50,308 nucleotides of DNA. Source: CAZDXJ01 sp964509475 (GTDB taxonomy: Bacteria; Pseudomonadota; Gammaproteobacteria; Methylococcales; Methylomonadaceae). The notes beneath the pieces are model-generated. The model saw only the letters and a list, made by a program, of their open reading frames with translations. It did not search any database and was not told the DNA's origin. The translations under genes were made by a program, and so were the position numbers. Numbering within the stretch: position 1 is the first letter of the stretch; every line of letters starts with the position of its first letter. Of the stretch, positions 25,780-34,219 are shown piece after piece. The stretch is taken from assembly GCA_964509475.1 (NCBI GenBank), contig CAZDXJ010000010.1:1-50308 (forward strand). The letters are read 5' to 3'.

Positions 25780-26877
25780 ATGACTGAATCATCGACACAC
25801 AAGGAATCTTTGCAATTACCCACCCGCCGGCAGATACGTACCGTAGGCCCGAATGGCAACTATTGGTATGTGGTTGCCACAGAGCAGGATTTGAAGCCGG
25901 GCCAGCTCAAAAAAGTGCGCTTTTGGAAGCAGGATATCGTTGTTTTCCGAACCGACAAAGGCGAATTGAGCGCCATTGAAGATCGTTGCGCGCATCGGCA
26001 GCTGCCGCTTTCGTCCGGGTTTGTCGAGGGCGATCGGGTCGTTTGTACCTATCATGGCTGGAAATTTGATGGTTGTGGTCAATGCGTTGAAATCTTGCAT
26101 GAATTGGGCAAGGGGCGCAGCAAAATGCCCAAAATCAAAATCAAACCTTATCCGGTCAAGGAGCAGTGGGGATTGGTCTGGTTGTTTCCGGGTGAACCGG
26201 AATTGGCGGATACGGTTGCATTACCGGATATCCCCCAATTAAGCGGCGAAAAGCCTTGGCCGTTTTGTCCGATTGAGGTGACGATAAAATCGCATTTTAC
26301 GATGATTGTGGAAAACGTCTGCGATTTCAATCATGAATATCTGCATCGCAAAAAACAGCCTTTCAGCAAGCCGGCACTGCGCGAATGGACTCAGGATGAT
26401 GGCAGTGTCCGCGTCTATTATGATACCCGTTTCGATCAAAGCATCGTTGCCAAATTGTTTACCGAAGAGGGCGCACGCAATTTGAACGATATCCATATAT
26501 GGTACCAGTATCCTTATCAGGGTTCCGATATCGGCGGTAAATATATTCATTGGTTGTTTATGTTACCGGAAGACGAACGCACCACCCGATGTTTTTTTGT
26601 GTTCTTGTTCGGCCCCATCCGTTTTCCTGTTATCAATAAAAGATTGCCGGAGTTTTTACGCAAGCCGGTATTATGGATAACCAACAAAATGTATATCGAG
26701 CCTTTGTTGGGCGAAGATAAATGGGCTTTGGAACTGGAACAAATCGGCTTCGAGAAAAATCCTGGCGCGGCGCAAATCGAACTGAATCCGGCGGTTGCGC
26801 ACTTTCAGAAGTTATCCTTGCGTAAATGGCATGAGTACATCGAGGCAGAGGCCGATCATCAAGCCGAGGGTGTCTGA
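25780..26877 (+). CDS. sdmA: Rieske-type oxygenase, probable SdmA (sterol C-4 demethylation)
   Basis: The 365 residues form a Rieske non-heme iron oxygenase. The [2Fe-2S] site is C70-x-H72 and C89-x2-H92 (CAHRQLPLSSGF, CTYHGWKFD); the catalytic iron site is D182 with H185 and H189 in ENVCDFNHEYLHR. Enzymes of this type use O2 and electrons from a reductase to hydroxylate their substrate. In the methanotroph Methylococcus capsulatus, SdmA oxidises a C-4 methyl of sterols and works with the dehydrogenase SdmB. The directly adjacent 3-beta-HSD-like gene makes this the best assignment, but other Rieske oxygenases cannot be excluded from sequence reading alone. No reductase or sterol cyclase gene is in the window. 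Confidence 0.65.
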   Translation: MTESSTHKESLQLPTRRQIRTVGPNGNYWYVVATEQDLKPGQLKKVRFWKQDIVVFRTDKGELSAIEDRCAHRQLPLSSGFVEGDRVVCTYHGWKFDGCGQCVEILHELGKGRSKMPKIKIKPYPVKEQWGLVWLFPGEPELADTVALPDIPQLSGEKPWPFCPIEVTIKSHFTMIVENVCDFNHEYLHRKKQPFSKPALREWTQDDGSVRVYYDTRFDQSIVAKLFTEEGARNLNDIHIWYQYPYQGSDIGGKYIHWLFMLPEDERTTRCFFVFLFGPIRFPVINKRLPEFLRKPVLWITNKMYIEPLLGEDKWALELEQIGFEKNPGAAQIELNPAVAHFQKLSLRKWHEYIEAEADHQAEGV

Positions 26878-27864
26878 ATGACCACACTGGTTACCGGCGC
26901 CACTGGACATTTGGGTATTAATCTGGTGCATGCCTTGTTGAAGCGGGGGGAGAAGATTCGGGTATTGGTTCGCCCGGAAAGTGACACGAGCTGTTTGCAA
27001 GGTCTGAACGTCGAATCCGTTGTGGGTGATTTAAGGGACAGAGCGTCAATCAAGGCCGCCGTCCGGGATATCGACAGGCTTTATCATACCGCAGCCTTCG
27101 TCAGTATCCGCAATGGCGACCGGCAGCAATTGTTCGATGTCAATGTGTTGGGCACACGTTATTTATTACAAGAGGCACGCAAGGCGGGTGTCAAAAAAGT
27201 TGTACATACCAGTTCATTTGGCGCAGTCGGTCTTAATCCAAATGGCGCTTCCAATGAGAAATGGACCGTGAGCCCTTTCGAACCGGCAACCGATTATGAA
27301 CGCACCAAGGCGATTGCCGAATATGAGGTGATTCATGAGGCTATGCGTGGTTTGGATGTGAGTATTGTCAACCCGGCGGGTATTGTCGGGCCGCTGGATT
27401 TTCGGCCCAGTTTGATTGGCCGTACCATTTTGGATTTTGCACAGGGCAAAATGCGGGCTTTTGTGCCCGGTGCCTTTAATTTCGTACCGATGTGCGATGT
27501 GGTCAATGCCGAGTTATTGGTCATGGAAAAAGGCAAGAAGGGTGAGCGTTATTTAGTAGCCGGCGGTTATCATCACATTGATGAAATACTCGGCTGGTTG
27601 CAGGATTTAACCGGCGTCGCACGGCCAAAACGAGCGATTCCCCCGAAATTGATGCAGTATATCGCCTTGCTTAAAGACCCGCTGGAGCGCCGTTTTCTGC
27701 CTGAAAAAATGCCTCGTTTTAATTATCACTCGATACGTTTGCTCAATTCCGGAAAACGGGCTGATTCATCAAAAATCCAGCGTCAGCTTGGATTACAGAC
27801 CACGCCGACACAAGCGGCTTTTGCCGAAGCGGTTGACTGGTTCCGGCAAAACGGTAAGCTTTGA
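26878..27864 (+). CDS. sdmB: NAD(P)-dependent 3-beta-HSD/epimerase family protein, probable SdmB
   Basis: Extended short-chain dehydrogenase of 328 residues. It has the N-terminal GATGHLG nucleotide loop, Asp-Leu in VVGDLRD, catalytic Y140xxxK144 in DYERTKA with a Ser-rich HTSSFGAVG strand, and the NPAGIVGPLDFRPS segment. The fold is shared by 3-beta-hydroxysteroid dehydrogenases and by the hopanoid-linked HpnA sugar epimerases, so HpnA is the main alternative. The ATG directly abuts the stop of the Rieske gene (TGA ATG), indicating one operon. With SdmA, SdmB would decarboxylate/oxidise the C-4 carboxylated sterol at C-3. Confidence 0.6.
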   Translation: MTTLVTGATGHLGINLVHALLKRGEKIRVLVRPESDTSCLQGLNVESVVGDLRDRASIKAAVRDIDRLYHTAAFVSIRNGDRQQLFDVNVLGTRYLLQEARKAGVKKVVHTSSFGAVGLNPNGASNEKWTVSPFEPATDYERTKAIAEYEVIHEAMRGLDVSIVNPAGIVGPLDFRPSLIGRTILDFAQGKMRAFVPGAFNFVPMCDVVNAELLVMEKGKKGERYLVAGGYHHIDEILGWLQDLTGVARPKRAIPPKLMQYIALLKDPLERRFLPEKMPRFNYHSIRLLNSGKRADSSKIQRQLGLQTTPTQAAFAEAVDWFRQNGKL

Positions 27865-27870
27865 ACGGGA

Positions 27871-29529
27871 CTATCGAATAATCGCCCAACCTTCCCCCCG
27901 GGGATCGCTGGCGGCTGAAAGCCGGTGGTTTTTTTTGTCAAGTTGTACGGCCTGCATGTTGCCGTAGCGATAACGGATTTTTCTGAGTTTATGACCTAAA
28001 CCGGTCAGTTGCTGAATGCTTGTTGCATCCAGGCCGCCCGGTTCGTACTGAATTTCGTCAGGAATGTATTGGTGATGAAAACGGGGCAAATTGACCCAGG
28101 ATTGTGGTTTGTGAGCTTCGGCAAAATCCAGAACCGCCAGCAGCACCATCGAAATAATACGGCTGCCGCCGGGCGTACCCAATACCGCAATACGGTCTTT
28201 GTCTTCAAGAAACGTGGGGGTCATGCTGGATAACATGCGTTTTTCCGGGGCGATGGCATTGGCCGCGCCACCGGTCAGGCCATAACCGTTTAAAATGCCG
28301 GACTGGACGACAAAATCATCCATTTCATCATTGAGCAAGACACCGGTACCCCGGGCAACCAGACCGGAACCAAACGGAAAATTGATGCTGAGCGTGGCGG
28401 CAACCCGGTTGCCTTGTTCATCCATAATGGAAAAATGGGTGGTGTTGCGGCCTTGCGGCGGTTCGGTCCATGTGGCCGCCAGGGCTTGACTCGGCAAGGC
28501 CCGGTCAAGACGGATGCTGGCACGCAGGCCGGCGGCGTAGTCCAGGCTGAGTAAGCGTTTGATCGGGATATCGACAAAATCAGCATCACCCAGATACCGG
28601 GCCCGGTCATGGTAGGCATGCCGCAAAGCTTCCACAATCAGGTGTTTGCGGGTTATGTCGTTGACCGCTGTCAGATCATAGGCCGACAGAATATTCAAGG
28701 TTTCCAGCAAGACAAGGCCACCGGATGAAGGCGGTGCAGCGCTGCTGATTTTGATGTTTTTATAGGTACCTTTTATCGGTTCCCGCTCTATCACCCTGTA
28801 TTGACGCAAATCTTCCAAAGTCCAGATACCGCCCGCTTCCTGGACGGCCTGAACCAGCCGCTGTGCCGTTTCACCCTGATAAAATCCGGCTCTGCCGTAT
28901 TTTGCCAGACGTTCCAGGGTATTGGCCAGATCGGGTTGCCGTAATAAAGTACCGGACTGTGGCACCTTGCCATTTGCTAAAAAAATCCGGGCGCTTTCCG
29001 GAAATTGCTGCAACAATTTTTTTCGGTACATCAGCAAGCGGTGGTGCCGTTCACCGATTTTAAAGCCTTGCCGGGCATAGCGTATGGCCGGTTTCAAGGA
29101 TTCGGACAAAGGTAAATTACCGTATTGGCTGGCGATATGTACCAAAGCGGCGGGCATTCCTGGAATGGCAGCGGCTAATGCGCCGTCTTTGGACAGGCGT
29201 TTTTCAACCTTGCCGCTGGCATTGATGTACATGTTTCGGGCCGCGGCGATGGGGGCTTTCTCGCGGCCGTCGATCATCGTTTCAAAACCATCGTGTTGCC
29301 GGTGCAGCAGCCAGAAGCCACCGCCGCCCAAACCGGAACCGGCCGGTTCTACAACGGCCAATGCAGCGCTGACCGCAACGGCGGCATCAAAAACATTGCC
29401 GCCTTGTTGCAGAATTTCGAATCCGGCGTAAGTTGCCAGTGGATGAGCGCTGGCAATCGCGGTTTTGCCGGTATCCGGAACCGCAACACAAGCGTACAGG
29501 GTAATGATGAGATAAAGCAGTTTTTTCAT
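27871..29529 (-). CDS. ggt: Gamma-glutamyltransferase (glutathione hydrolase)
   Basis: Periplasmic Ntn-hydrolase that cleaves the gamma-glutamyl bond of glutathione. The 552 residues start with a signal peptide (MKKLLYLIITLYACVAVPD) and show ASAHPLATYAGFEILQQGGNVFDAAVA and GSGLGGGGFWLLH of the large subunit. The self-cleavage site gives Thr363 in NTTHFSIMD as the new N-terminal nucleophile, followed by NFPFGSGLVARGTGVLLNDEMDDF, SSMTPT and LGTPGGSRI. Full length for the family. It converges on sdmB with a 6-bp gap and diverges from the reductase gene at 29610. Confidence 0.95.
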   Translation of the reverse strand: MKKLLYLIITLYACVAVPDTGKTAIASAHPLATYAGFEILQQGGNVFDAAVAVSAALAVVEPAGSGLGGGGFWLLHRQHDGFETMIDGREKAPIAAARNMYINASGKVEKRLSKDGALAAAIPGMPAALVHIASQYGNLPLSESLKPAIRYARQGFKIGERHHRLLMYRKKLLQQFPESARIFLANGKVPQSGTLLRQPDLANTLERLAKYGRAGFYQGETAQRLVQAVQEAGGIWTLEDLRQYRVIEREPIKGTYKNIKISSAAPPSSGGLVLLETLNILSAYDLTAVNDITRKHLIVEALRHAYHDRARYLGDADFVDIPIKRLLSLDYAAGLRASIRLDRALPSQALAATWTEPPQGRNTTHFSIMDEQGNRVAATLSINFPFGSGLVARGTGVLLNDEMDDFVVQSGILNGYGLTGGAANAIAPEKRMLSSMTPTFLEDKDRIAVLGTPGGSRIISMVLLAVLDFAEAHKPQSWVNLPRFHHQYIPDEIQYEPGGLDATSIQQLTGLGHKLRKIRYRYGNMQAVQLDKKNHRLSAASDPRGEGWAIIR

Positions 29530-29609
29530 GGTCTGAACCCGTGCATAATGGTTTAATTCCTATTAAACTACATGAAATGCTGTTTTTGGACTATCTGTTT
29601 TGACTTTTT

Positions 29610-30485
29610 ATGCCAAATCCTAATGAAACCCTGGGGTTTATCGGTGTCGGGTTGATGGGCAAACCGATGTGCCTGCGTTTACTGGATGCCGGATTCCGGC
29701 TCAATGTCTGGGCGAGAAACCCGGATAAACTGCAACCGGTGCTTGCCCGGGGCGCTGTTTTTTGTGCGACCCTTGAACAACTGGTCAAGAACTCGGATAT
29801 TTTGCTGCTTTGTCTGGCCGATACCGACGTTGTCAAACAAATTGTTTTGCAATCGTTGCTTGAGCATTTGTCCGAATATCAATTGATTATTGATTTGTCC
29901 AGTATCTGTCCTGAAACAACCCGTGAGCTGGCGGCAGAAGTCCAGCAAAAGACCGGTGCCGGCTGGGTTGACGCACCGGTTTCCGGCGGCGTGGCGGGCG
30001 CAGAGCAGGGCAAGTTGGCGATTATGGCCGGTGGCGATGAGGCACAGATCGCGATTGCCCGGCGAATTCTGGCGCCTCTTTACCAGCAGCTTACCCATAT
30101 GGGGGCGGTCGGTTGCGGCCAGATGACCAAGTTATGCAATCAAATGATCGTGAGCTGTAATGTGTTGGTGATTGCGGAAATGATCGCCCTGGCTCGGGAA
30201 GCGGGGGTGGATGCGGAAAAGATTGCCCCGGCCTTGGCGGGTGGCTTTGCCGACTCAAAACCGTTGCAAATTCTTGCCCCGGAAATGGCGACAGCAACGT
30301 TTGAACCGGTAAAATGGCGGGTGAAAACCTTGCTTAAAGATTTGCGCATGGCGGTTGATTTGGCGATGAAACAAGGCAACGCCTTGCCGATGTCCGGCCT
30401 GGCCACGCAATTGATGCAGCTGCACGGTGGCCGGGGCTATCTGGAACAGGACCCTTCAACGTTGATAAAATTGTATGAAAAGTAA
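29610..30485 (+). CDS. glxR: Beta-hydroxyacid dehydrogenase, probably tartronate semialdehyde reductase
   Basis: NAD(P)-dependent reductase of the 3-hydroxyisobutyrate dehydrogenase family, 291 residues. It has the Rossmann motif GFIGVGLMGKPM, the substrate motif VDAPVSGGVAGAEQGKLAIMAGG and the catalytic lysine in GCGQMTKLCNQM, plus KDLRMAVDLA near the end. The following gene, overlapping by 11 bases, is a hydroxypyruvate isomerase, and that pairing (as in E. coli hyi-glxR) points to tartronate semialdehyde to glycerate as the reaction. 3-Hydroxyisobutyrate or succinic semialdehyde reductase activity remains possible. Confidence 0.8.
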   Translation: MPNPNETLGFIGVGLMGKPMCLRLLDAGFRLNVWARNPDKLQPVLARGAVFCATLEQLVKNSDILLLCLADTDVVKQIVLQSLLEHLSEYQLIIDLSSICPETTRELAAEVQQKTGAGWVDAPVSGGVAGAEQGKLAIMAGGDEAQIAIARRILAPLYQQLTHMGAVGCGQMTKLCNQMIVSCNVLVIAEMIALAREAGVDAEKIAPALAGGFADSKPLQILAPEMATATFEPVKWRVKTLLKDLRMAVDLAMKQGNALPMSGLATQLMQLHGGRGYLEQDPSTLIKLYEK

Positions 30486-31263
30486 CCGGCTTCGTTTTGC
30501 GGCTAATTTGAGTTTGTTGTTTAATGAAGTCAATCTGATTGATCGTTTTCAACGCGCTCGGGATTGTGGGTTTGAAGCGGTTGAAATCCAGTTTCCCTAT
30601 GCTTTACCCGCTTCTGTGATTGCCGAAAAAGTGCAGGAAAATCATTTGCAACTGGTTTTGTTCAATGTGGATGCCGATGATTTGTTGCAGGGTGGTGAGG
30701 GGTTGGCGGCGGTACCGGAAAAACGCGGCCGGTTTCAACGTGCCCTGGAACAGGCCGCAAGCTATGCGGAAGTACTCAAGCCGGAAGTGATTAATATCTT
30801 ACCGGGCCGGGTATTGAGCAATGAACGGCGATCACTGTATTGGGAGACTTTTCTGGAAAATCTGAATGCCACCCTGGCCATGTTTTCCCCTTTGGGGATT
30901 AAAACGGTATTCGAGGCGATCAACACCGGCGACATGCCCGGGTTTTTGATCAGTCGTTCGGAGCAGATGTTGGACGTGCTGGCGCAAGTTGACCATCCCA
31001 TGCTGTTGATGCAATACGATATCTATCATCGGGTCAAAATGGCCGAGCCGGTCGAGTCATTTATCGAATTACATGCCGACAAGATTGGCCATATCCAGTT
31101 TGCCGACGTGCCCGGGCGTGGCCCGCCCGGCAGCGGCAGCATTGATTTTGCCTCGGTTTTTGGGAAAATCCGTCAATCGGCTTATTCGGGGTGGCTGGGC
31201 GCAGAATATATTCCGGTCAATACGACCGAACAAAGTCTGGCATGGTTTAAAGAAATGCCGTGA
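30475..31263 (+). CDS. hyi: Hydroxypyruvate isomerase
   Basis: TIM-barrel enzyme that interconverts hydroxypyruvate and tartronate semialdehyde. The 262 residues resemble Hyi throughout: RFAANLSLLFNEVNLIDRF, GFEAVEIQFPYALP, the acidic metal ligands in TVFEAINTGDMPGF and LMQYDIYHRVKM, IGHIQFADVPGRGPPGSG and WLGAEYIP. It is translationally coupled to the reductase before it. Together they channel hydroxypyruvate/glyoxylate-derived C3 compounds to glycerate, which would fit one-carbon metabolism through serine-cycle intermediates. Confidence 0.88.
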   Translation: MKSNRLRFAANLSLLFNEVNLIDRFQRARDCGFEAVEIQFPYALPASVIAEKVQENHLQLVLFNVDADDLLQGGEGLAAVPEKRGRFQRALEQAASYAEVLKPEVINILPGRVLSNERRSLYWETFLENLNATLAMFSPLGIKTVFEAINTGDMPGFLISRSEQMLDVLAQVDHPMLLMQYDIYHRVKMAEPVESFIELHADKIGHIQFADVPGRGPPGSGSIDFASVFGKIRQSAYSGWLGAEYIPVNTTEQSLAWFKEMP

Positions 31264-31290
31264 CCACTATAAAAAATTGTTGCAACCGGC

Positions 31291-31539
31291 TCATGCCTCG
31301 CTCAAAACAAGATATTTTTGGTACAAGGTTTCGTGACTTTCTTCATGGGCTGGATCCTTGCTGATGCAATCGACCGGACAAACTTCCACGCATTGCGCGG
31401 TATCGTGATGGCCAACGCATTCCGTACACAGATTCGGATTGATTTCATAAATTTCCTCACCCTGACTGATGGCGCCATTCGGGCACTCCGGTTCGCACAC
31501 ATCGCAGTTGATACATTCATCACTAATGATAAGAGCCAT
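31291..31539 (-). CDS. yfhL: YfhL-type 2[4Fe-4S] ferredoxin
   Basis: Small electron carrier of 82 residues with two cluster motifs: CINCDVCEPECP and CTECVGHHDTAQCVEVCP, the second with the insertion between cysteines that marks YfhL/Alvin-type ferredoxins. The start MALIISDECIN matches the family. The gene lies one base downstream of coaD on the same strand, an arrangement also seen in pseudomonads. The electron partner is unknown. Confidence 0.93.
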   Translation of the reverse strand: MALIISDECINCDVCEPECPNGAISQGEEIYEINPNLCTECVGHHDTAQCVEVCPVDCISKDPAHEESHETLYQKYLVLSEA

Positions 31540-31540
31540 A

Positions 31541-32026
31541 TTAAACCTTCCTGAATTTTTCTACTAACTTTTGCTGTACCGCGTACGGTACAAAACTGGA
31601 AACATCGCCACCCAATTTGGCAATCTCCCGAACCATACTGGATGAAATAAATTCATATTGCTCGGCAGGGGTTAAAAACATGGTTTCCAGATCGGGCGAT
31701 AAACGGCGATTCATACCTGCCATTTGAAATTCATATTCAAAATCGGATACCGCTCTGAGACCGCGTAAAATGACATTCGCTCCATTTTGTTTGGCACAAT
31801 CGACCAACAGGTTGTCAAATCCGGTAATATCGACATTGGCAAATCCCGCGGTGACCTTGTCGACCATCTGAACCCGCTCCTCCAGGGAAAACAAAGGCCC
31901 TTTATCCTGGTTGACCGCAATCGCGACAACCAAACGATCATAAATCCTTGCCGCCCTGGCGATCAAATCAATATGACCGTTGGTGATCGGATCAAAGGTT
32001 CCCGGGTAAATTGCGGTGATATTCAT
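31541..32026 (-). CDS. coaD: CoaD, phosphopantetheine adenylyltransferase
   Basis: Catalyses the fourth step of coenzyme A synthesis, joining 4'-phosphopantetheine to AMP from ATP. The 161 residues have the nucleotidyltransferase motif YPGTFDPITNGHIDLI (T/HxGH), the LRGLRAVSDFEYEFQMAGMNR segment and the ISSSMVRE ATP motif. Size is normal. It is followed by the ferredoxin gene in the same operon. Confidence 0.96.
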   Translation of the reverse strand: MNITAIYPGTFDPITNGHIDLIARAARIYDRLVVAIAVNQDKGPLFSLEERVQMVDKVTAGFANVDITGFDNLLVDCAKQNGANVILRGLRAVSDFEYEFQMAGMNRRLSPDLETMFLTPAEQYEFISSSMVREIAKLGGDVSSFVPYAVQQKLVEKFRKV

Positions 32027-32245
32027 GTCAGCCTTGTATTGGCAGGGTCATCAAAAGATAGGCAATTTTAAACTAAAAATACGACAATGCACGAAAAAAC
32101 GCTAAGAAATAAATATCGCCAGCAGAAATTGGCCGGTTGCCGGTAAGTGATATAGCGGTGGATCGTTTTGGTTCCACTTGGGATATAGAGGAAGTCCGAA
32201 AATTTCAAAACCAAAACGTTTTGTCCGGGTTGTGTGCTGAAATAA

Positions 32246-32911
32246 TTATTTGTTTATGAATTGTAAGATGGTTTGTACTAAATGCGTGGCCTGATCGGTT
32301 TTGAAAATATGCTGGGCGTGGGCTTTGCCTTTTATCCATATCAATTGTTTGGGTTTGGGCGATTGTTCGAACCAGGTTTTGATTTTTTGACTGAGCACCT
32401 CGTTCTTGCTGGCGATATATAAAATATTGCCGGTTAATTTTTGTGGCTGAGTGACCTGGGCCGGGGATAGCAGTATCAATTTGTCAATACTGCCAGGGCG
32501 TGCCTTGCTTGCCGCCTGCGCACTGGCTGCACCGCCCATGCTGGCGCCCAGCACAGAAATGGTTTTTATGCCGCTTTGTTGGTGCAGGAATTGGATAGCG
32601 GCCAGAATGTCCAGATAAAGCGCGTTGCTGTTTTTTCCGGCAGTGGATTGTCCATAACCACGAAAATCTATTGCCAGGACGCTGATGTTTTGATCAATCA
32701 AGGCGTTGATTAAGGGGTCCCAGCTTTCTTTATTAAAAACAGCGCCATGTGCCAATATAATACTTTTATCACCCGCCGGATAAAAATCGGCGAAAACTTT
32801 GCCATTATCGGCGGTTGCAAATGAAATGGTGTGTGCTGTGGGGGTAGCCTGATTTAAAGATGAATAAAACAACAAGATTGGCAAAAAAACAAGACAAATA
32901 CGCCATTGCAT
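32246..32911 (-). CDS. Secreted alpha/beta hydrolase
   Basis: The 221 residues begin with a signal peptide (MQWRICLVFLPILLFYSSLNQA) and continue as an alpha/beta hydrolase: oxyanion-side LAHGAVFNKESWDPL, AIDFRGYGQS, nucleophile elbow GASMGG (Ser), and a C-terminal HAQHIF with the likely catalytic His. It is probably periplasmic. Substrate unknown. It diverges from the di-heme protein gene with 86 bp between. Confidence 0.75.
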   Translation of the reverse strand: MQWRICLVFLPILLFYSSLNQATPTAHTISFATADNGKVFADFYPAGDKSIILAHGAVFNKESWDPLINALIDQNISVLAIDFRGYGQSTAGKNSNALYLDILAAIQFLHQQSGIKTISVLGASMGGAASAQAASKARPGSIDKLILLSPAQVTQPQKLTGNILYIASKNEVLSQKIKTWFEQSPKPKQLIWIKGKAHAQHIFKTDQATHLVQTILQFINK

Positions 32912-32997
32912 ATTGATAACCTCACAGAAGTTAATGAGTTATATGCGTAATTATGGCATATTATTGATTTTTACGAATTTTGTTTTTAGGGGAAACT

Positions 32998-34050
32998 ATG
33001 ACAGCCAGGCGAATTGTTTTTTTTGTTGCACTGCTGGTTTGTATGCCTTTATGGGCTGAACCTTTGGGGTTACCATCGTTGCAGGTTCCTGCCGAAAATC
33101 CGCAGAGCCCTGAAAAAATTGTTCTGGGGCAGTTGTTGTTTCATGATAAACGCCTGAGTGGTGATGACACCATCAGTTGTGCAAGCTGCCACAAGCCGGA
33201 AAGGGCGTTTACCGATGGCCTTGCCGTGGCCAAAGGCATTGATGGGCAATCGGGAACCCGCAATACGCCAACGCTGCTCAATGCTGCTTATTTTTCCCTT
33301 TTTTTTCATGATGGCCGCGCCGATAGCCTGGAACAGCAGGTTTTAGGCCCCCTGCTGAATGCGCTGGAACACGGTCTGAAGGATGCGCAGTCGGTGGTTG
33401 ATATCGTGCGCCGGGACAAAAATTATCAAACCCGTTTTCAGAAGGTTTTTTCTGTAAAGCCTGGGCAAATCCGTATCGAACATATCACCAAGGCGATAGC
33501 CAGTTATGAGCGGAGCTTGTTAAATGGTAACTCCGCTTTTGACCGATATCTTTTTGGTACTGACCGGCAGGCGATATCGGCAAGTGCCGCGCGTGGCCTG
33601 CGGATTTTCCGGCGTAAGGGAAATTGTGCCAATTGTCATGAAATTTCCTGGAATAATGCCTTGTTCATGGACAACCGGTTTTACAATATTGGTGTGGGTT
33701 CGAAAATGATTGCACCGGTTCTGGATGATTTGATACGGGCTGTGCGTGCCGGGAAAACGGTTGATGCCTTGTCATTGAGCGAGCGCCAGAAATCCCAACT
33801 GGGCCGGTTCAACGTGACCGGGCAGATAAACGACATCGGTAAATTCAAAACTCCATCCTTGCGTAATATTGCATTGACCGGACCTTATATGCATGATGGC
33901 AGTATGGCTACGCTGGAGGAAGTGATTGAATATTATGATCGAGGCGGTGAAAAAAACCCTTATCTCGATGCAGCGATTTTTCCATTGCATTTAACCGGCC
34001 AGGAGAAGCAAGACTTGGTTAACTTTTTGAAAACATTGACAGGCTCTTAA
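32998..34050 (+). CDS. Di-heme cytochrome c peroxidase / MauG-family protein
   Basis: Periplasmic protein of 350 residues with a signal peptide (RIVFFVALLVCMPLWA) and two c-type heme sites, CASCH at 61-65 and CANCH at 210-214. Segments LGQLLFHDKRLSGDDTISCASCHKPERAFTDG, FFHDGRADSLEQQVLGP and KFKTPSLRNIALTGPYMHDGS are shared by bacterial cytochrome c peroxidases and MauG-like enzymes. It could reduce H2O2 with cytochrome c electrons or oxidise a partner; no methylamine dehydrogenase gene is nearby to support the MauG role. AGGGGA precedes the ATG at 32998. A strong hairpin follows the stop. Confidence 0.88.
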   Translation: MTARRIVFFVALLVCMPLWAEPLGLPSLQVPAENPQSPEKIVLGQLLFHDKRLSGDDTISCASCHKPERAFTDGLAVAKGIDGQSGTRNTPTLLNAAYFSLFFHDGRADSLEQQVLGPLLNALEHGLKDAQSVVDIVRRDKNYQTRFQKVFSVKPGQIRIEHITKAIASYERSLLNGNSAFDRYLFGTDRQAISASAARGLRIFRRKGNCANCHEISWNNALFMDNRFYNIGVGSKMIAPVLDDLIRAVRAGKTVDALSLSERQKSQLGRFNVTGQINDIGKFKTPSLRNIALTGPYMHDGSMATLEEVIEYYDRGGEKNPYLDAAIFPLHLTGQEKQDLVNFLKTLTGS

Positions 34051-34078
34051 ATCAAAATCCTTTTTCTAGAATATCATA

Positions 34079-34115
34079 AACAACCCGTGTGCAGGCTGAC
34101 TGCACACGGGTTGTT
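34079..34115 (+). terminator. Hairpin terminator after the di-heme protein gene
   Basis: A perfect 16-bp stem (34079-34094 with 34100-34115; core CCCGTGTGCAG/CTGCACACGGG) with loop GCTGA lies 28 bp after the stop. The T tract is weak (TTGTTATTG), but position and stability support termination and separation from the moxR operon. Confidence 0.75.
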
Positions 34116-34141
34116 ATTGCATCGATATACGTCAATAAGAA

Positions 34142-34169
34142 TTTCATCTTGGGAACTTTATTTTATAAT
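34142..34169 (+). promoter_or_regulatory. Possible promoter of the moxR-bat operon
   Basis: A perfect TATAAT at 34164-34169 lies about 50 bp before the moxR start, with a poor -35 candidate TTTCAT (34142-34147) 16 bp upstream. The -10 is the main support. Confidence 0.4.
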
Positions 34170-34219
34170 AATCGTCCCATTCGCGGAAAATTCATTATCA
34201 ACGGAAAACAAAACCCTAA

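Noticed and set aside
27865..27870. Bidirectional terminator between sdmB and ggt
   Set aside because: Only 6 bp separate the stops and no hairpin is visible at the junction.
32160..32225. Inverted repeat CGTTTTGGTT / AACCAAAACG as a terminator
   Set aside because: The arms are far apart and not followed by a T tract; no clear function.
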